DNA of 64,000 bases from Psilocybe azurescens (taxonomy: Eukaryota > Basidiomycota > Agaricomycetes > Agaricales > Agrocybaceae): contig JAJIRX010000521.1 in NCBI GenBank assembly GCA_023853785.1, positions 1-64,000 on the forward strand, in the 5' to 3' direction. Under the pieces are notes generated by a model. It searched no databases, was not told the origin of the DNA, and saw only the letters and a list, made by a program, of their open reading frames with translations. Below, piece by piece: positions 9,600-19,960 of the stretch (positions within the stretch are counted from its first letter, which is position 1; each line of letters opens with the position of its first letter). Made by a program: the position numbers and the translations under genes.

Positions 9600-10890
9600 T
9601 ATAGTAATTAGTGTCTAGAATTCGCGGGGGACAGGTAACTGGTACTTGCCTTCTTGCCTGCCGGTACAAGGTTGAGCTTCTTAAGACATGCATTCAAGCC
9701 CTTGTCAATAAGGGATTGAATCGATGGACCTGGTTTGGTCGCATCGGCCATCTCGACGTCAGCGCTCCTTTGATAATAATGCAACCGTCTTTGACTATCC
9801 CATACTTATTTTCTCTGTCGACATCAACCTCGATGCTGATAACACGAGTATGTGGATCCTGCTTATACGTTTTGACTCCTGCCCATTCCGCCCAGTTTTG
9901 GTTGGGTCTCGTACTCCCATTCCATTCCACTTGCTGATTCGCCACCTCCCCACACCAACGAGGCCCATAACCATAAAGGTGCCATCATCTCCTGCTTTCT
10001 AGTAGGCCCAGCCATTTGTTTACTACCACCAGTCTCCCAAAGAAGATCGCATGCAAGATCACATTCCCATAACCCAACAAGATACCTCTCATTCTCAGGA
10101 AGGTATTTAGCAAATCTGGATGCCAATCCTGCAAGAGACAGCAGCCTATTGGACTTGTACGTTAAATCCAGCAGGCTCGCATCCTCGACGATTGTTCGCC
10201 ACAGCCTATATAGCACCTTCCTGTCTCTCTTGCTTGTTTCCCCAAGGTTGATGACTTGATCCTTGCTTGCGCTCCAGCCGTCTCCATCAACCGGTTTTCT
10301 ATCGAGTGACTTGCACTCACATCTTTGGGTAACGTTGCACGCCCAAACCATTTCATTGGCATGGAGATGGACCGTTTGTGTGGAGAGGAATTGCTCTTGA
10401 TATACCCATCCACGAGGCAACAATGGAGTAGTATTCGCGTGCTCTTGGATCCATCTGGGGGTCTGCAGTGCTTCATGCAACAATTGCATGGCCAATCTAA
10501 TCCGCACATCGTACACCACTCCGGGAATCTTGGATCCATCTGGGGGTCTGCAGTGCTTCATGCAACAATTGCATGGCCAATCTAATCCGCACATCGTACA
10601 CCACTCTGGGAATCTTGGATCCATCTGGGGGTCTGCAGTGCTTCATGCAACAATTGCATGGCCAATCTAATCCGCACATCGTACACCACTCTGGGAATCT
10701 TAAGCGACTTGACTGGAGACTGTCTTATCTTCGAGGGCTTGATACTCCCTTCTCTACCCCTAGACACCGCCCTTGAGAACTGTGCTGCCCATTTCAGAGA
10801 GTCTCTAATGGTCCATCTGGCCCCTAGACAGCCCTCATGTCCACCTCCCGCTCGCATAGTGGCAATGTTCAGATAACATTGACTATACAT
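9600..10890 (-). pseudogene. HET (heterokaryon incompatibility) domain protein relic
   Basis: On the minus strand HET-domain signatures appear in order: YSQCYLNIATM near 10880, LPRGWVYQEQFLS near 10400, EMVWACN, LWRTIVEDASLLDLTYKSNR near 10170, LAGLASRFAK, ERYLVGLWECDL and APLWLWASL near 9950. This is the family's usual spacing ending in the W-S/L-WAS motif. A C-terminal part (KTYKQDPHTRVISIEVDV, about 9870-9800) continues in another frame after about 9935. HET proteins mediate non-self recognition and programmed cell death in filamentous fungi. The N-terminal start of the domain is not visible. An out-of-frame 85-bp triplication (separate entry) breaks the reading frame. Confidence 0.8.
10445..10699. 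repeat. Three tandem copies of an 85-bp unit inside the HET relic
   Basis: Copies start at 10445, 10530 and 10615, each beginning TTGGATCCATCTGGGGGTCT. They are identical except for one C/T difference near the end of the first copy. On the minus strand the unit encodes the MQLLHEALQTPRWIQ segment. Since 85 is not a multiple of 3, the two extra copies shift the frame by 170 nt. A single copy would keep the upstream and downstream HET frames in phase. Confidence 0.95.
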
Positions 10891-11219
10891 ATATGAGCTG
10901 TAATAACTTAGGAATCATGGTTATATGTTTCACAGAGAACCCGAAATCACCATGGGCTACCATATTCTGACAATAAATATCTTTACCATCTTTGGAATTG
11001 TCTGTAAAAGATGCTTTGGAATCTAAGTATCTGGAGCTTTCTAATGATGTTTTTATCTAGCTTATCCATACAGCCAGTAAATGGATATGCAACACCTGAA
11101 ATTTATGATGATGATACACCTCAACAAAAAAGATATGATTAAGTGCCTGTACAATGTAAAGAAGACCATTAGTTCAACAGGATATGTTCCAAGATTGATT
11201 TAAGGTCTCCAATGGCACC

Positions 11220-11895
11220 TAGAGGCCAATGTGGTAGGAGAGTATAAGTTTTTGACATTCAAGCAGAGGCCACCTCTGTTGATCATACTAGGAATACAAA
11301 CAAAGTGACTGATCTGGCCACTGATGAGGTAACATTCTTGCATCAATTAACAAAAATTGGTAATATTGATTGAATGTAATTAAAAATCCAGCTGAAGCGG
11401 AGGCTGTATTGCCCTTCAATGCATGATGGTGGAGTCCATACATCTAAGAAACTGCATAGAGTGAGTATTTATTTTGTAACTTGTACACTGTATTTTTAAC
11501 ATGCACATTCACTTATGACACAATGAAGTTGAATATGATATATGTTTTAAATGCAATTGAAAAGTCTGCAGAAGCGGAGGCCATACTGTTCTTCAATGGC
11601 TGGTGGCAGAGGCTGTATAGCTAGTGAAGCAGATGAATTCAATACCTATTTTACTACTTATTTACCACATTTTTGAATGAACATTTACTCTTGACAGATT
11701 GGAGCTGCATACAAAATATGTGTTGAATGTATTTAAAAATTCTGCAGAAACAGAGGCCATTCTGTGCTTCAATGGCTGATAGCAGAGGCCGTACAGCTAG
11801 TAAAACAGATGAATTGCATACCTATTTTACTACTCATTTACTGCATTTTTGAATGAACATTTATTCTAGAGAGATTGGAGCTGCATACGAAATAT
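11220..11895. repeat. Tandem array of about 180-190-bp units
   Basis: At least three diverged copies are seen, marked by TCTGCAGAAGCGGAGGCCAT-like segments at about 11390, 11565 and 11745. Each is followed by CTTCAATGGCTG and a TTTTACTAC(T)TATTTAC tract, with GATTGGAGCTGCATACAAAA at unit ends. An earlier, more diverged copy may begin at about 11260 (GCAGAGGCCACC). A matching copy in the same orientation reappears at 19850-19960. Confidence 0.7.
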
Positions 11896-14271
11896 AAGCT
11901 ATTGACCGATCGAAAAGATTCCTTTGGGATAAGATGTCCGAAGAGATAAGAGAGGGAGCACAAATTATCCGTGTGACACGAATCCTTTGTGGGTGTGGAG
12001 GGCTTTGGCGGCAGAGAGGAGACGACCCAGAATTTTGGGTCACGTGATCTCCGAGGAGTCGAACCAACGACGAATGCAGTGCAAGGCAGCTGTCATACAC
12101 CAATTTTGATTGGATATGAGATTTATCTATAAGCTTAGAGCATCTGTCTTGACTCCCCATTGCATGCAGAAGCCAGGGTTATTATTTCGCATTTTTATCT
12201 GAAGCACATCCCTCAATATTCAACATCAAAGCCCATTCACAGTCCACTTCAAGCTCCATTCCAACTTTCAATCTCCACTTCAACCATTTGATCAGTTACA
12301 TTCCCTATCAATGATTAAATCGTCTATCTATTTCAAACCTCAAGGCTATGTGCAGATTATTCTTGGACATCATTCCTATCCATCCTAGTATGCACAGCAC
12401 TGCACAGCATCATATATCACCATTGTCATCAGCATTTGGTCATCTACAACTATTTGGTCCTTAACTGGATTCCACATATGCAGCAAATCTTTGTCTCACT
12501 CAGCAGTCTTGGTAATGGATGACTGAGCTGTGCCATGAATAGACTGGTTCTATTCATTAGCATGGTACTTGTTTGCTATTTTGGCTCCTTTTCTATTGTC
12601 TGACACTTTCATATGATTGATCCTTCTTTCCTCTTGTCATTCTTGCTTATTGTACTTACTCAGCTTCGCTTCTTTCTTACTCATCTCACTTCGCTTTTCA
12701 TAATCCTGCTTATACTTCTTACTCATCCTATGTTACTTACTTACTCATCCTTCTATTTTTCACTCCTAAACTCCGTCAGCCTTCAATCTATTGTATGTAG
12801 TTGACAGATGGGACTACTGGGTGTCGTTCTACAGAATGATTAGTATAGTTTGGACGCTTGATCTCTTTTAAATATTTTTCTATGTTCTCTGGTATATAAA
12901 CCATGTATTAGTATTGCTTGGAATGCAAGGAAGTTACAAGCCCCAACTTTCTTCACAGCAAAGATTTCAAGTTATCAAGTACTCAGTCCAGCACTCCAAG
13001 CATGCATTCAATCAATCTCTATCAATATTCAGCACGAAATTCAACAATCACTCCAGTTATTCAAGGCGTTCATCAGAGGCTAGACCAGCCTATCCAACCA
13101 CTCTCGTTCTCTCATCACAGAGAATTTTGTCCAGTTCATTTGATCCTACCATCCTCCAGACCCTTCATTCTTCCTCTACATCAAGATCTTCAACTCCCCA
13201 TCGCTTCAGTTGCTCCGGAATATTTTATTCAGCAATTTTGGTCTTGTTGTCATCTTCATCCATCGCTCCAGACACCTTTTATCCGCTTCTCTCACGTTCT
13301 TTTGATTTTTTTGGCTGAGGAATATCGCTTAGGTTGTCACCTTCGATCGCCCTAGTCATCCCTCATTCACCTCACTGTTCTGTTTGAGGTTTGGATCAAG
13401 AACATTGCACCATCCTTCATTATCTATCACTCCAGGCCACTCAAGCCATTACTCCATCAGCAGGCTTTACTTCTAGCTTTGCAGACACTGCAGACTCGAT
13501 TGAAGCGCATTAGGATCAAGACTACATTCTCACTCCTGCCCCGTATCAATCCCTACAATTTATCTAGTCATTTGGCCCCTCCACAGTCATCACTCTTTGT
13601 TCACACCGTTCTACCCTAATTAAGTCGGGTTGCTTCCTCCCAGTAAATACTCAAGGGCATTTTATATTCCCTGATCCATTCCTCCTCCTTCATACGTCCC
13701 TGCCCTCCTCAGACCACATACATCTACACAACCTAGTGGCAAAGCCAGCCCTCACTTTAACTCAACAGGGAGAGAGTTGTCTTATCTAGTCTAGACCATT
13801 CCTCTCTGGTTTGTGTTTTGGTTTCGATTTATATATCAAATCACACATTATGTAGTTCAACGCTGACGTGGAAGGGGAAGCGGGCCGCCAAAGGCCTGAG
13901 CACTTGTGAAAGCAAAGAGGAGATCCGAAACGGAGTCCAAGTGGCTGTACCAAAGGAGAGAAGCTCACAACGGCCCACTTGGAGCGAGTTGGATCCAAGA
14001 GAAAAACCCCAAGCAGAGCAGAACTCCACAATGTACAAGATGAATCACACCGAAGTCACAAAAAAGGTCAATTTTGATAATATAGTGCTAGAAGTATGCA
14101 TAAGGAATGAAGACCATGCAGTAAAGTAGATTAGCAAAGAGAGAGCAGGGCTTACAAAGTACGAGAGGATAAGCACATAATGTAGTCTAGCGAGCAGCAA
14201 TTTCAACAGAAGTCAGGGGAATGTTACATCTAATACGGTATTGATCAATAACTGAAGACACAGTGTCCATG
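11895..14271. other. Pyrimidine-rich noncoding stretch inside an inserted block
   Basis: No convincing gene. The segment 12200-13780 is strongly C/T-biased on the plus strand (many TCATCC, CTTCAAG and CACTCC runs), with TATA-like sequence near 12893 (TGGTATATAAACC). The bias gives long but uninformative frames at 12914-13355. A tRNA-like B-box sequence on the minus strand lies at about 12058. The stretch might be a noncoding or terminal part of the retroelement that follows; its boundaries are not defined. Confidence 0.4.
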
Positions 14272-15200
14272 TTAGAAAGCGAGTAAGAAGAAGCAGTGCT
14301 CAAAGGAATAATATCTGCCATGCAGCGCCAATAGAGAAGAAAAGGCCAGCGAAGTCCAACCACCAGTGGCTGCCACCACCTGCTGAATGTCAGAATGGGT
14401 CAGTGAAAGAAGAGGAAAGAAGGTGCACCTCTGGAGGAACACCCACAAAGAAGGGTGACCATACCAACAATACGAAAGCAATGACCGGAGACATGCGCAA
14501 GATCAGTGTCGTCCCAAATTTTGAGACAAATTCAAGGAAAGTGTGTTTAAACATATGCAACCAGGTGCCAGAGGAGTTACAATGTGCAAACAGCGATAAT
14601 GAGGAAGGCACATCACGATTGACACGCAAATGATTACGGAGGGCTTCGACTGGACATAAAATGTCCCTCTGGGTGGTAACAATGACCTCAGCACCGATTT
14701 CGTGAGTGGTCTTGGTCCAGGGATGTGAAAGCTGGCAGACAACATGTTCCCAGTTGCATCGTAACAAAAGAGACTGTGTTAGGTCTGGTGACAACGTTTT
14801 GCGTACAAGAAAAGGATGAAGAGGAAGTGACCGTGGTTTCTCCAAGATGTCAGCATCCAAAGAAAGTGACTAGAGCACAGGCCCAGACTGCTGCATCCGA
14901 AGATTTCGAAATATCAATGCGTCGCTTGAGCTCAAAAAGGTGTTCGAGGGAGACTGGAGGACGAGGAGGGCGTTTGAAGTCAACGCCCGCCTTGTTAGCG
15001 GCCATACGAGCCAAAGTGAGCCATTCGTGGTCACCGTTCCAAGGCGCATGTTTGAGGATGTGCCAAGAACGAACACCTGACAACCAGGAGCGGATGGTGT
15101 TGCCAGAAAAATGACCAGAGGCCCATTTGAAAGCCATAAGAGTGATAGTAGAGCGCTGGCATGCGAGTGTCTTCGCTAATGCCCTTCGTCACAGAATTCG
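14272..15200 (-). pseudogene. Tyrosine recombinase of the DIRS-like element
   Basis: Core-binding helices read TIRSWLSGVRSWHILKHA (about 15090) and SSDAAVWACALVTFFGC (about 14870). The catalytic part reads HPWTKTTHEIGAEVIV (about 14710), CPVEALRNHLRVN (about 14650), then VVAATGGWTSLAF (about 14360). These are the landmark blocks of fungal DIRS-like recombinases. The H-x-x-R region around 14460 is degraded and frame-shifted, and the terminal Tyr is not in frame. Confidence 0.65.
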
Positions 15201-15988
15201 ATAAATCGTTTGATGCCGGCAGCGTACGTAGACTTAGTGTTGGCAGAGAGGGAGTCGGCCACTAGAGCATAAGCGTCATTTACAATGGAAGGAGGGTGGG
15301 TGCTCGCCAACAGAGCTTGGGTATGAAGATCATATGGTGATGACCAGGAGACAAGACACAGGGCAGCTGGAACGGAAGGACGGAATGGGCTGGATGAGGA
15401 ACTGCGTGTGGGTTGGTTTGTGCAACATGGAAGGAGGGTGCGAGGACGAGGAGAAGGAAGAACACTAGAAAAGCTAGAAGTAAAAGACCTGTGAAAGACA
15501 GGGGGAAGGCTCTATATGAGGGACAATGGGGGAATTACAACGATACGGAGAGTCTGAAGAAGTCAAATCATCTGAACTATGCAATGCTGCCACTTTATGA
15601 ATAATATGAGAAGTACTAAGAGGCGGGTGGAAGTCTTTTGAAGATAAACTGTTAATGTTCTTAATGATGGGAGAAGGGGAATGCTGTGAAGAATTGATTG
15701 AGTGACTATGCGACTGAAACGGAGCGAGGGAGCAAAGGGAAGAGGGGGAAGAGGAGGCTAGAAGTGAGAAAAAGACGAACGTGAAGGCCTAAGAGGGCAA
15801 AGGTTTGGAAGGACATGAGCATGAGAAGAAGGCAGAAAAGAAGAATGAAAATTGGGGTTGTTTGATGAAGACACGAGGCGCAGAAGGGATGGAGGAAGAC
15901 CACCGACCCTACTCGAGTTACACCGGCCGTCCCGAGGCCCTTCAAAACGGGAGAAAAACTGTCATTAGGTTTGAAAATGGGTTGAAGC

Positions 15989-16829
15989 TCATAAGGGAGC
16001 ATGAATTTTGATCAAGTCTGGAACCCGGCAGACCACACTCTCCGCAAGAGGGGATCGGCAGGATTGTCTGCGGAGGCTACATAAAGAAGTTCGGGAGTAA
16101 CGAAGATGGAAGAGAGCACGGTGTAGGTGCCGGCAAATGGAATAGTTGATGTGGAAATTGGGGCTATGGCCTTTGGCAACAGCACCAATCGTACCTTGAT
16201 TGTCCAAGTGCAGTAAGATGCAAGAGTTTGAGATACCCATAGCATCCACAAGGTAAACTGTGAACTCCACAGCGAGGGTTTCAAGCCAGCAGATGTCTCT
16301 GCCAGGTATCTTCCAGCTGGGAGCGAGTTCAAAAGAGGCCCATTTCGCCCGATGACAACACCAATACCCCAGGAGGTACTAGCATCGACAAAAATGCCTA
16401 AATCAACGGTAGGACCCTGGGAATGAGGTTATGAACGACGCCAATTTCAGAAAGGGTGGTCGCCCACCAATGAAGATCAGTGAGGACTGAAGGCGGTGGA
16501 TAGCGACGGACATACTCATTGCCCTTGAATGTTGTCGTGAAGTTGGAGAGCAATGGGAGGTGAGATCGGCCAAGGGGTAGACAAAGGAGATATAGCATAA
16601 GGATCCGTGAATCTTCTCGACGTCTCTGAGCAGACATTGATGACCACTGAAATTTGAAAAGAAGGATTGAACATGGGACAGGAACTTGACACATTTGTGC
16701 TCTGGAAGCGAGACTGTACGCTTGGAAAGATCCCAAAGAAGGCTGATAAAAGTGGTTACAGAGGAGAAGAAACGGTCGCCTTTTAAAGGATGCCAAGGAG
16801 CGCGGAGGCAGTTAATGTAACACATCATA
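15989..16829 (-). pseudogene. RT connection and RNase H region of the DIRS-like element
   Basis: WDLSKRTVSLPEHKCVKFL near 16700 marks the connection domain. LLHLDNQGTIGAVAKGHSPN near 16200 contains the catalytic DNQ/DN motif, and ASADNPADPL near 16060 is the closing motif of RNase H in DIRS-type elements. The two halves are in different frames, so the region is nonfunctional as written. Confidence 0.65.
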
Positions 16830-17760
16830 GCATCCCAGTCGTAATCATAGCAGAAATCACCATCCACAAAAGGGCCATCGGGCAAGAGATGCAAAATATA
16901 TTGAAGTCGTCTTCATATTTCAGAATGGGAAAGACACCAGAAGCGATCCAGATATCGACGAGAGCGTTTGCAATCATGCCCAAATTGCTACTAGCCCAAG
17001 CGGCACCGAATGGATGTGTGTGATCAATGTAAAATTCATTGGGATTGACACCTTGAACCACGAGCCAAGCTTTGTGGTCGGGCACAACAGGACAAGTACG
17101 GTGAAATTTTTCGATATCTAAAGTACAGGCTTGCGTGCCAGGAGGAGCAGCAGCAACCTAACAAAGACGTATAAGCAGAAGCAAAATCAGGATCGTACAA
17201 TGACAATGACATGAATATAAAGGAGGAACGATGCCCATGACATGAGAGGAATGGCATTGTGAATGAGGAACGAGGCCCATGGGACAATGCCCAAAGAGAG
17301 GTATCATGACAGACAAGTGGCAGAAATGCCCAACGACAACCGTTGCACAGTATTGCAACCAGCCAGCCAAGGCAGACATGCGCCAGACATGCAGTGAAGG
17401 AAGGTAGGCCAAAATAATGCACTTACAATGTCGGCGACTCTAGAGGCGCAATCAAAACGCTGTAGGGAAGTCTGTCTTGCAAATGGATGAATTGACTGAA
17501 GGCGCGTCCCTCGTACCCTTCGATAAGTTGTGACAGATGCGCACTTTATCGGGTTCGCTGGGGCCTTGCAGTTGCATGGCGACTATGAGCGGCGATGATT
17601 GAAATGGTCCTCGTAAGATCCGTTCGACTGTCTCTTTCAAGTAAGGACCTGACATACAGCTGGCCGCCACTTCATCGTGCAGGTATTGAGAGACTTCGCC
17701 GGGGTAGTCACGACACGACGGGTGATTATTCATGATGTGAGTAGAGTTGAGAGGGGGCAT
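16830..17760 (-). pseudogene. Reverse transcriptase of the DIRS-like element (with a putative intron)
   Basis: The N-terminal part includes VRICHNLSKGTRDAPSVNSS (about 17550). The catalytic YxDD-type box is KYEDDFNIF (about 16915). Between them KAWLVVQGVNPNEFYIDH and PFGAAWASSNLGMIANALVD match the palm of fungal DIRS-type RTs. The frame is interrupted from about 17430 to 17159 by a segment starting GTAAGTGC and ending TTGTTAG. Removing it joins SRVADI to VAAAPPGTQAC in frame, so it behaves as a spliceosomal intron of about 270 nt. Downstream, after one frame shift, APWHPLKGDRFF and SLLWDLSKRTVSLPEHK continue the polyprotein to about 16650. Confidence 0.7.
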
Positions 17761-17990
17761 GGGACCGAGAGGAAAACCGTAGTCCAGATTGTGTACCAGA
17801 GAAGGGTAGACAGAAGTGATGTCAAAATTTTTTTAAAAGAACGCGAAAAGCAGAGGACGAGTATGAAGTGATAACTCTAGAAAAGACGTCTGGAAGCACA
17901 TGAATAGAAGGTGAGAAGGAGGGTTGCAGAGCAATAACAGACGTGAAGTCAGGATAGAAATAACGAGGAGGTCTAGCAATAGACCAAAAT

Positions 17991-19682
17991 TCACTGTGCT
18001 CTGGGACGGCAAGTGTAGGAGAAAGCGTGGTGAGATTTGGAGCCACAGAAGGAGCAAAACGTGGACACGGGTGGCGCCGTGAACACACGAGGAGTTAGCT
18101 CTGCAAAGGTTGAAACCAATACAGATTTCTTTGTTGTCGTGGGAGACAAGACGCCCATCGACAAGCCGAGCCCATGCGTTTTCCCATCAGGAAATTTTGC
18201 AGGGCTTTTTCTTTGGGATGAGTGGATAGCCCGTGTCTGGTCTCTGCGCATAAGAGGCATGTAGGAGGGACCGAGCTCCTATTGCCATTGAGAAAAAGAG
18301 GACCAGAGGAATGATGTGCATAAGAACTCCCAGGAGGGGCGCCAGGACAACGAGACAATCCTGAGAAAGCAGAACCGCTAGCTTTGCTGATACAGCGAGA
18401 TAATAGATTCCTCCATTTGGGATAGCTTATTGTAGACCAGAACCAAATCAGCCTGTGCAGTGGTACATTGCTTGTGTTCAGCAACCGAATGATTAAAAGC
18501 AGCCTCGTAGTCAGAAACCAAGTATCGTTGATGATATGTGCGTGTGTCATGCCGAAGTTTTAATTCAGCGTGCATCCAGGCAAGATATAACTCGGCAGCC
18601 TCTGGGCGCGAGTCAAAAAAGTGGAAATGAGCTCGCCATATTTCAGCCCATTCCTGATCCGGCGAACGCTGGAGTTGGAATTTGTAAAATTGGTCTGCAG
18701 CCTGCAAATAGGAACCAAAATCCATCAAAAGCTCGGCGCCAAGTTTGACCAAGAGCTTCTCGATGTCAAGAATATAAATAGATTTACCATCACCGGAACA
18801 GGAATTAGCTTTCCTGGTCGGAAGACTAGCCAGTTCGTCGATGATGTAACGTAAATTCTTTTGAGTGAAAAAGGAAGTGGCAAACCCACTAAATTCTCGG
18901 TATCAAAAAGGATTTGAGGAAAAGAAAAGAGGCAGGGGCCAAAGGGTCCCAGGCAGAAAGCAAGGAGCCTTGCATACAGTGACGCTTGGCAATCTTGTCC
19001 TCGGCAGCAGACAGAGGATCCTTGAGAGCCTTGTCATGCTTCCTCTTATTATCCTTAGCTTGAGCATCTTCAGCAGCAAGCCAGGCGATAATATAGTTAG
19101 GCAAACAATCCATTAGTTTCTGGACAATAGCAGGCACCCTCAATTGGCTTTCATCTTCCTCCATAAGAGAAATAACCGAAGCCTGAGGAGAGCCGGGGTC
19201 AGGGTGAGCAACAGGGTCGAGCTCATGATCAGCGGTTTTATCCGCACAAGCCAAGTTCTCGGCCTCGATCTTTTATTGCGTACAAGCTTCAAAGGGAGCG
19301 CAAGTTTCCAGAGAACATCGCAAGCATGTTCGGAAATGTGAGTTCGACGAATACGCACAGGAACATCAGGACCAGGGATATCACTCTTGGTCCCAATTTG
19401 GGGAGCATTCCCAGAGGGGGCAGCAGAGGTATCAGGTTCATGCTGAGGAGGAGGGTGCATACCAATGGGTGGGGCAACATCGCCAGAATTTTGGGACATA
19501 TTTTGTAGCGCACGGAAAGAGGCGAGATGAAGGAGATAAAGAGGAGCAAAGACAAAGAGAGATTCAGAAAAAAAGACAATGCAGCAAAAAAGAGATACAA
19601 GTAAAAAGTATGAAAAGCAAAGGCAAATCTCTCTTGTGAAAGTCAGAACGACCGAGAGTAGATGGAGGGAACTCGAGACCAC
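17991..19682 (-). pseudogene. Gag-like region of the DIRS-like element
   Basis: A proline-rich start (MSQNSGDVAPPIGMHPPP) near 19500 leads to an acidic/helical segment (VPAIVQKLMDCLPNYIIAWL, about 19130) and a tryptophan-containing helical block (EWAEIWRAHFHFFDSRPEA, about 18630). Two Cys/His clusters follow: CLLCAETRHGLSTH near 18250 and FCSFCGSKSHHAF near 18050, resembling zinc knuckles. Several frame changes are needed. The assignment as Gag rests on position upstream of RT and on the knuckles. Confidence 0.5.
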
Positions 19683-19844
19683 GCCGGTTTATATATTTTG
19701 AATATAATAATGAGTGGTTCTAAAGAAGCACCCTTGACTTTACTTGACAAGGCAGATCATTAAATTGCCCATTGGCATATGATAAAGATCATGAATAATC
19801 CCTAAACGGAATCTCCATTTCTCACTGATATCTTATCCGTAGAT

Positions 19845-19960
19845 GAGCTGGCACTCATCGTGGAATGTATTGATTGTATTTAAAATTCTGCAGAAGTGGA
19901 GGCTATTCTGTACTTCAATGCTTAATTGCAGAGTCCATGAAGCCAGGAAACTGGATAAAT
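19845..19960. repeat. Second copy of the 11.2-11.9 kb tandem unit
   Basis: The sequence GTATTTAAAATTCTGCAGAA with GGAGGCTATTCTGTACTTCA closely matches the unit at about 11735-11780 in the same orientation. It continues with a GAGTCCATGAAGCCAGGAAACTG segment like that near 11430. The repeat array therefore appears split by the block carrying the DIRS-like element. Confidence 0.6.

Larger units (their letters stand above)
14272..19682 (-). mobile_element. DIRS-like tyrosine-recombinase retrotransposon, degenerate
   Basis: Read on the minus strand from 19682 down, the order is Gag-like region, Cys-rich knuckles, reverse transcriptase, RNase H and tyrosine recombinase. This order and the about 5.4-kb span match DIRS-type elements, which use a tyrosine recombinase instead of a DDE integrase. 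No LTRs were identified, also consistent with DIRS. Multiple frame shifts and stops indicate an inactive copy. Exact ends were not determined; the flanking split repeat suggests the whole inserted block is about 11895-19845. Confidence 0.75.

Noticed and set aside
12030..12150. tRNA-like B-box (GGTTCGACTCC) on the minus strand with upstream CTGCCTTGCAC
   Set aside because: The T-stem and anticodon stem do not pair and no acceptor stem is visible. At most it is a tRNA-derived SINE fragment.
12914..13355. Two overlapping open frames of 134 and 145 codons
   Set aside because: They arise from strong C/T bias; Ser/Pro/His-rich and without any domain.
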